Positions 63,903-64,000 of a stretch of DNA of 64,000 bases are shown piece after piece. The DNA lies in NCBI GenBank assembly GCA_015063135.1, contig SUTA01000007.1, forward strand, positions 35,525 through 99,524, given 5' to 3'. The notes beneath the pieces were generated by a model that made no database searches, had not been told where the DNA came from, and saw only the letters and a list, made by a program, of their open reading frames with translations. Each line of letters starts with the position of its first letter. The first letter of the stretch is position 1. Source of the stretch: Thermoplasmata archaeon. Lineage in GTDB: Archaea; Thermoplasmatota; Thermoplasmata; Methanomassiliicoccales; Methanomethylophilaceae. The position numbers and the translations under genes were made by a program.

Positions 63903-64000
63903 TCAGGCCAGCACAATCTTGCCGCTCTTCGGTTCTTCCAGCCCGAAGAGTCTGAAGATCTCCCTCACATTCTTCGATACCGCGGTGAGTCTCCAATCAC
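63903..64000 (-). mobile_element. C-terminus of a transposase (IS1634/IS4-like), cut by window edge
   Basis: The last 31 residues include LTAVSKNVREIFRLFGLEEP before a TGA at 63903-63905. A short W-x-LT-x-(8)-REIF-x-(2)-FG ending is typical of IS1634-type transposases in methanogens, but too little is visible for certainty. An inverted terminal repeat, if present, should lie in 63810-63902. Confidence 0.45.

Noticed and set aside
1..64000. CRISPR array or prophage
   Set aside because: No regularly spaced direct repeats, cas genes, integrase or phage structural genes were seen; the only mobile trace is the transposase end at the right edge.
1..64000. Sequencing artefact (TGA miscalled as CGA) as the full explanation for the missing stops
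   Set aside because: It would not remove native sense CGA codons, and identical contexts with TGA and CGA coexist (fpoL/fpoM versus scpA/scpB). It still deserves a read-level check.

Overview
This 64 kb window is dense archaeal DNA (about 70 protein genes, one tRNA, few gaps over 200 bases, GC-rich). The gene set (proteasome-activating nucleotidase, aMBF1, RadA, aIF5A, Nop5, Nob1, GGGP synthase, GGR, CarS, a GPN GTPase) is archaeal. An Fpo-type membrane dehydrogenase, a methanogenesis-marker-11-like gene and a corrinoid cluster point to a methanogen. The Fpo operon has A, B, C, D, H, I, J (split), K, L, M and N but neither FpoF nor FpoO, the form known from Methanomassiliicoccales, so I infer that order. 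No TAG terminates any gene here, which fits a pyrrolysine user.

The main discovery is in how genes end. I read about 20,000 sense codons, most of them codon by codon, and found no in-frame CGA inside any gene body. In 25 of about 70 genes the first in-frame CGA falls exactly where the protein family ends and where the next start codon, ribosome-binding site, promoter or terminator hairpin begins. My stop count is 41 TGA, 25 CGA, 4 TAA and 0 TAG. CGA therefore behaves as a stop codon (or is edited to UGA, or is an unassigned codon used as a terminator). Gene ends below follow that reading. With the standard code these genes run on into phantom tails: Nob1 gains about 360 residues antisense to GGR, and the glutamate synthase-like gene fuses to proC.

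Layout, left to right. 1-5 kb: rps2, rpoK, a DUF2240 gene, aMBF1, PAN, a GPN GTPase and two membrane proteins. 5-9.6 kb: riboflavin kinase/regulator facing purS-purL-purQ. 9.7-16.5 kb: radA, a TrmG10-type methylase, GGGP synthase, a zinc-ribbon protein facing an ABC-class ATPase and its partner, and a membrane-anchored AlbA_2 protein. 16.5-19 kb: tRNA-Leu, small genes, a D-lactate-dehydrogenase-like enzyme, an acetyltransferase. 19-26.4 kb: folD-kptA-mmp11-uppS-radical SAM facing proC and a rubredoxin-glutamate synthase. 26.5-37 kb: the fpo operon. 37-43 kb: isoprenoid lipid genes, Nob1, a surface-protein fragment, carS-pyrE-udg-HAD. 43-50 kb: smc-scpA-scpB, a phosphohexomutase. 49.7-55.7 kb: agmatinase-aIF5A, MtnA-aldolase-Nop5, rtcA-arfC. 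55.7-63.8 kb: hypF, a phosphoglycerate-mutase-like gene, cobT, then cobD-cbiB-cbiZ-cobY on the other strand. The right edge holds the end of a transposase.

Two architectural habits recur. TATA-like boxes often sit about 24-28 nt upstream of the start codon, implying leaderless mRNAs. GC-rich hairpins with 3-4 nt loops sit just after many gene ends.
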